Shown piece after piece: positions 12,855 through 13,928 of a stretch of DNA of 13,928 nt. Each line of letters begins with the position of its first letter. Within the stretch, counting starts at the first letter, position 1. Both the position numbers and the translations under genes were made by a program. Source of the DNA: Actinomycetota bacterium (GTDB lineage Bacteria > Actinomycetota > Actinomycetes > Nanopelagicales > Nanopelagicaceae); assembly GCA_009698295.1 (NCBI GenBank), contig WLQO01000017.1:1-13928 (forward strand). The letters are read 5' to 3'. The notes under the pieces are model-generated. The model searched no databases. It was not told the DNA's origin and saw only the letters and a program-made list of their open reading frames with translations.

Positions 12855-13928
12855 TAGCGTCCGAAGGCATCTCTAAATTTGCTAAAGAAACCTTGTTCAT
12901 GGCCTTTAATCTTTACATCGCCGGGCTTTTCACCGCGCGATGACGCAAATTTACGGAGCAACTCTTCTTGCTCGCGGTTTAACTTATGTGGCGTCTGAAC
13001 TTCAACGTGAACAATCAAATCTCCACGGGTGGCTGCACGTAAGCGAGTCATACCTTTACCGCGAACCGCAACTGTGGCACCACTTTGTGTGCCGGGGCGT
13101 ACTTCAACTTCTATCGGACCATCTAAAGATTCCACCATTACCTTGGTACCTAAAGTTGCTGCTGCAAAAGATACTTCGATGGCAACGTGCAAGTTGTGGC
13201 CATCGCGAATTAAAAATGGGTGTTCGGCTTCAACGATTTCAACGTATAAATCACCGGCTGGGCCTCCACCCGCGCCAACTTCACCGCGTCCTGCAAGCTG
13301 AATCCGATTTCCGGTTTCAACTCCCGGCGGGATTTTTACTGAAATATTTTGACGCGCACGCACACGTCCATCTCCGGCACATTCGCGACATGGATTCTGA
13401 ATTACGCTGCCATATCCCTGACAAGATCCGCAGGGACGAGATGTCATAACTTGTCCTAAGAATGAACGCTGTACCTGCTGTGTTTCGCCACGACCTTTAC
13501 ATACCTGGCACATTGCAGGTGCAGATGAATCTGCAGAACCTTGACCATTGCACTTAGTACATGTAACCGCGTTCTCAACCGATATATCGCGTTCCGTGCC
13601 GAAACAAGCTTCATTTAAATCAACTTCAACACGAATTAACGCATCTTGTCCCTGGCGCATACGAGGACGCGGTCCGCGATTTTGTCCGCCACCAAAAAAT
13701 GCATCCATGATGTCGCTAAAGCCACCACCACCGAATCCCCCACCAAAGCCCCCACCAAAGCCAGAACCACCCATGTCATATGACTGTCGTTTCTGAGGAT
13801 CGCTTAATACTTCATAAGCAGCAGTTACCTCTTTAAATTTATCTTGCACTGCAGGATCAGGATTTACATCCGGATGAAGTTCTCGCGCAATCTTGCGATA
13901 TGCCTTCTTGATTTCATCGGCGCTTGCC
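12854..13928 (-). CDS. dnaJ: Chaperone DnaJ (N-terminus cut by window edge)
   Basis: Co-chaperone of DnaK; 357 residues are visible and roughly 14 N-terminal ones lie beyond the right edge. The frame is open to the edge, so the codon at 13849 (GTG) is internal. Visible in order: J domain with HPD (visible residues 18-20); a Gly/Phe-rich linker with several GGFGG units (about 53-80); four zinc-finger repeats CTKCNGQG, CQVCKGRG, CGSCQGYG and CRECAGDG; and the C-terminal substrate-binding domains. This is a full type I DnaJ. Followed by rsmE, it corresponds to dnaJ2 of actinobacteria, which usually sits behind hrcA; that gene would be just outside the window. It stimulates DnaK ATPase and delivers unfolded substrates. 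It heads the visible part of the long minus-strand operon. Confidence 0.97.
   Translation of the reverse strand, partial: ASADEIKKAYRKIARELHPDVNPDPAVQDKFKEVTAAYEVLSDPQKRQSYDMGGSGFGGGFGGGFGGGGFSDIMDAFFGGGQNRGPRPRMRQGQDALIRVEVDLNEACFGTERDISVENAVTCTKCNGQGSADSSAPAMCQVCKGRGETQQVQRSFLGQVMTSRPCGSCQGYGSVIQNPCRECAGDGRVRARQNISVKIPPGVETGNRIQLAGRGEVGAGGGPAGDLYVEIVEAEHPFLIRDGHNLHVAIEVSFAAATLGTKVMVESLDGPIEVEVRPGTQSGATVAVRGKGMTRLRAATRGDLIVHVEVQTPHKLNREQEELLRKFASSRGEKPGDVKIKGHEQGFFSKFRDAFGR

Noticed and set aside
13700..13775. Tandem repeat resembling a CRISPR or minisatellite
   Set aside because: The repeated units are GGFGG codons of the DnaJ linker, in frame and without spacers; no CRISPR array is present in the window.
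13548..13796. Plus-strand proline-rich open frame opposite dnaJ
   Set aside because: It is the antisense reading of the Gly/Phe-rich linker and zinc-finger part of dnaJ; the proline repeats are complements of glycine codons.

Overview
The window looks like a chromosomal segment of a streamlined, moderate-to-low-GC actinobacterium. Two gene blocks on the minus strand carry the argument. One is dnaJ2-rsmE-HIT-phoH-ybeY-corC/hlyC-(cytidine-deaminase-like), and the other is FAH hydrolase-gltX-tRNA-Gln(CTG)-tRNA-Glu(CTC). Both are gene orders I know from Actinomycetota such as Mycobacterium and Streptomyces. The base composition is well below that of soil actinomycetes, the gaps are tiny and the genes overlap, as in planktonic freshwater lineages (acI/Nanopelagicales or small Microbacteriaceae). 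That taxonomic guess is inference.

Left part, plus strand (1-5586): a tightly coupled operon already under way at the window edge. It holds the end of a first permease, a second permease and a double-domain ATPase of a BmpA/NupABC-type nucleoside importer. These are followed by an S-methyl-5'-thioinosine/MTA-type phosphorylase, a methylthioadenosine/S-adenosylhomocysteine deaminase-type amidohydrolase and a short-chain dehydrogenase. The base-site motif of the phosphorylase and the adjacent deaminase fit a two-step route: MTA is deaminated to MTI, which is then phosphorolysed to hypoxanthine and methylthioribose-1-phosphate, possibly starting from imported nucleoside.

Middle (5587-6476): the plus-strand operon meets a LysE/RhtB-family exporter on the minus strand with a 9-nt gap. 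Upstream of the exporter lie tRNA-Glu(CTC) and tRNA-Gln(CTG), directly behind gltX. An open frame runs through tRNA-Glu, so the exporter start must be moved inside, to about 6231.

Right part, minus strand (6477-13928): transcription runs from the right edge leftwards through dnaJ (5' end cut by the window), rsmE, a HIT protein, phoH, ybeY, a CNNM/CorC protein, a cytidine-deaminase-like protein with no catalytic residues, an FAH-family hydrolase and gltX, then the tRNAs. Neighbours overlap or are separated by at most 19 nt, so this is probably one long transcript joining protein folding, ribosome maturation and tRNA charging. era, which usually follows the deaminase-like gene in actinobacteria, is absent here; the FAH-gltX block is joined on instead.

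I see no mobile element, CRISPR array, phage gene or clearly new defence or biosynthetic system. The points most worth following are the MTA/MTI gene set, the inactive deaminase fold and the fused synteny junction.
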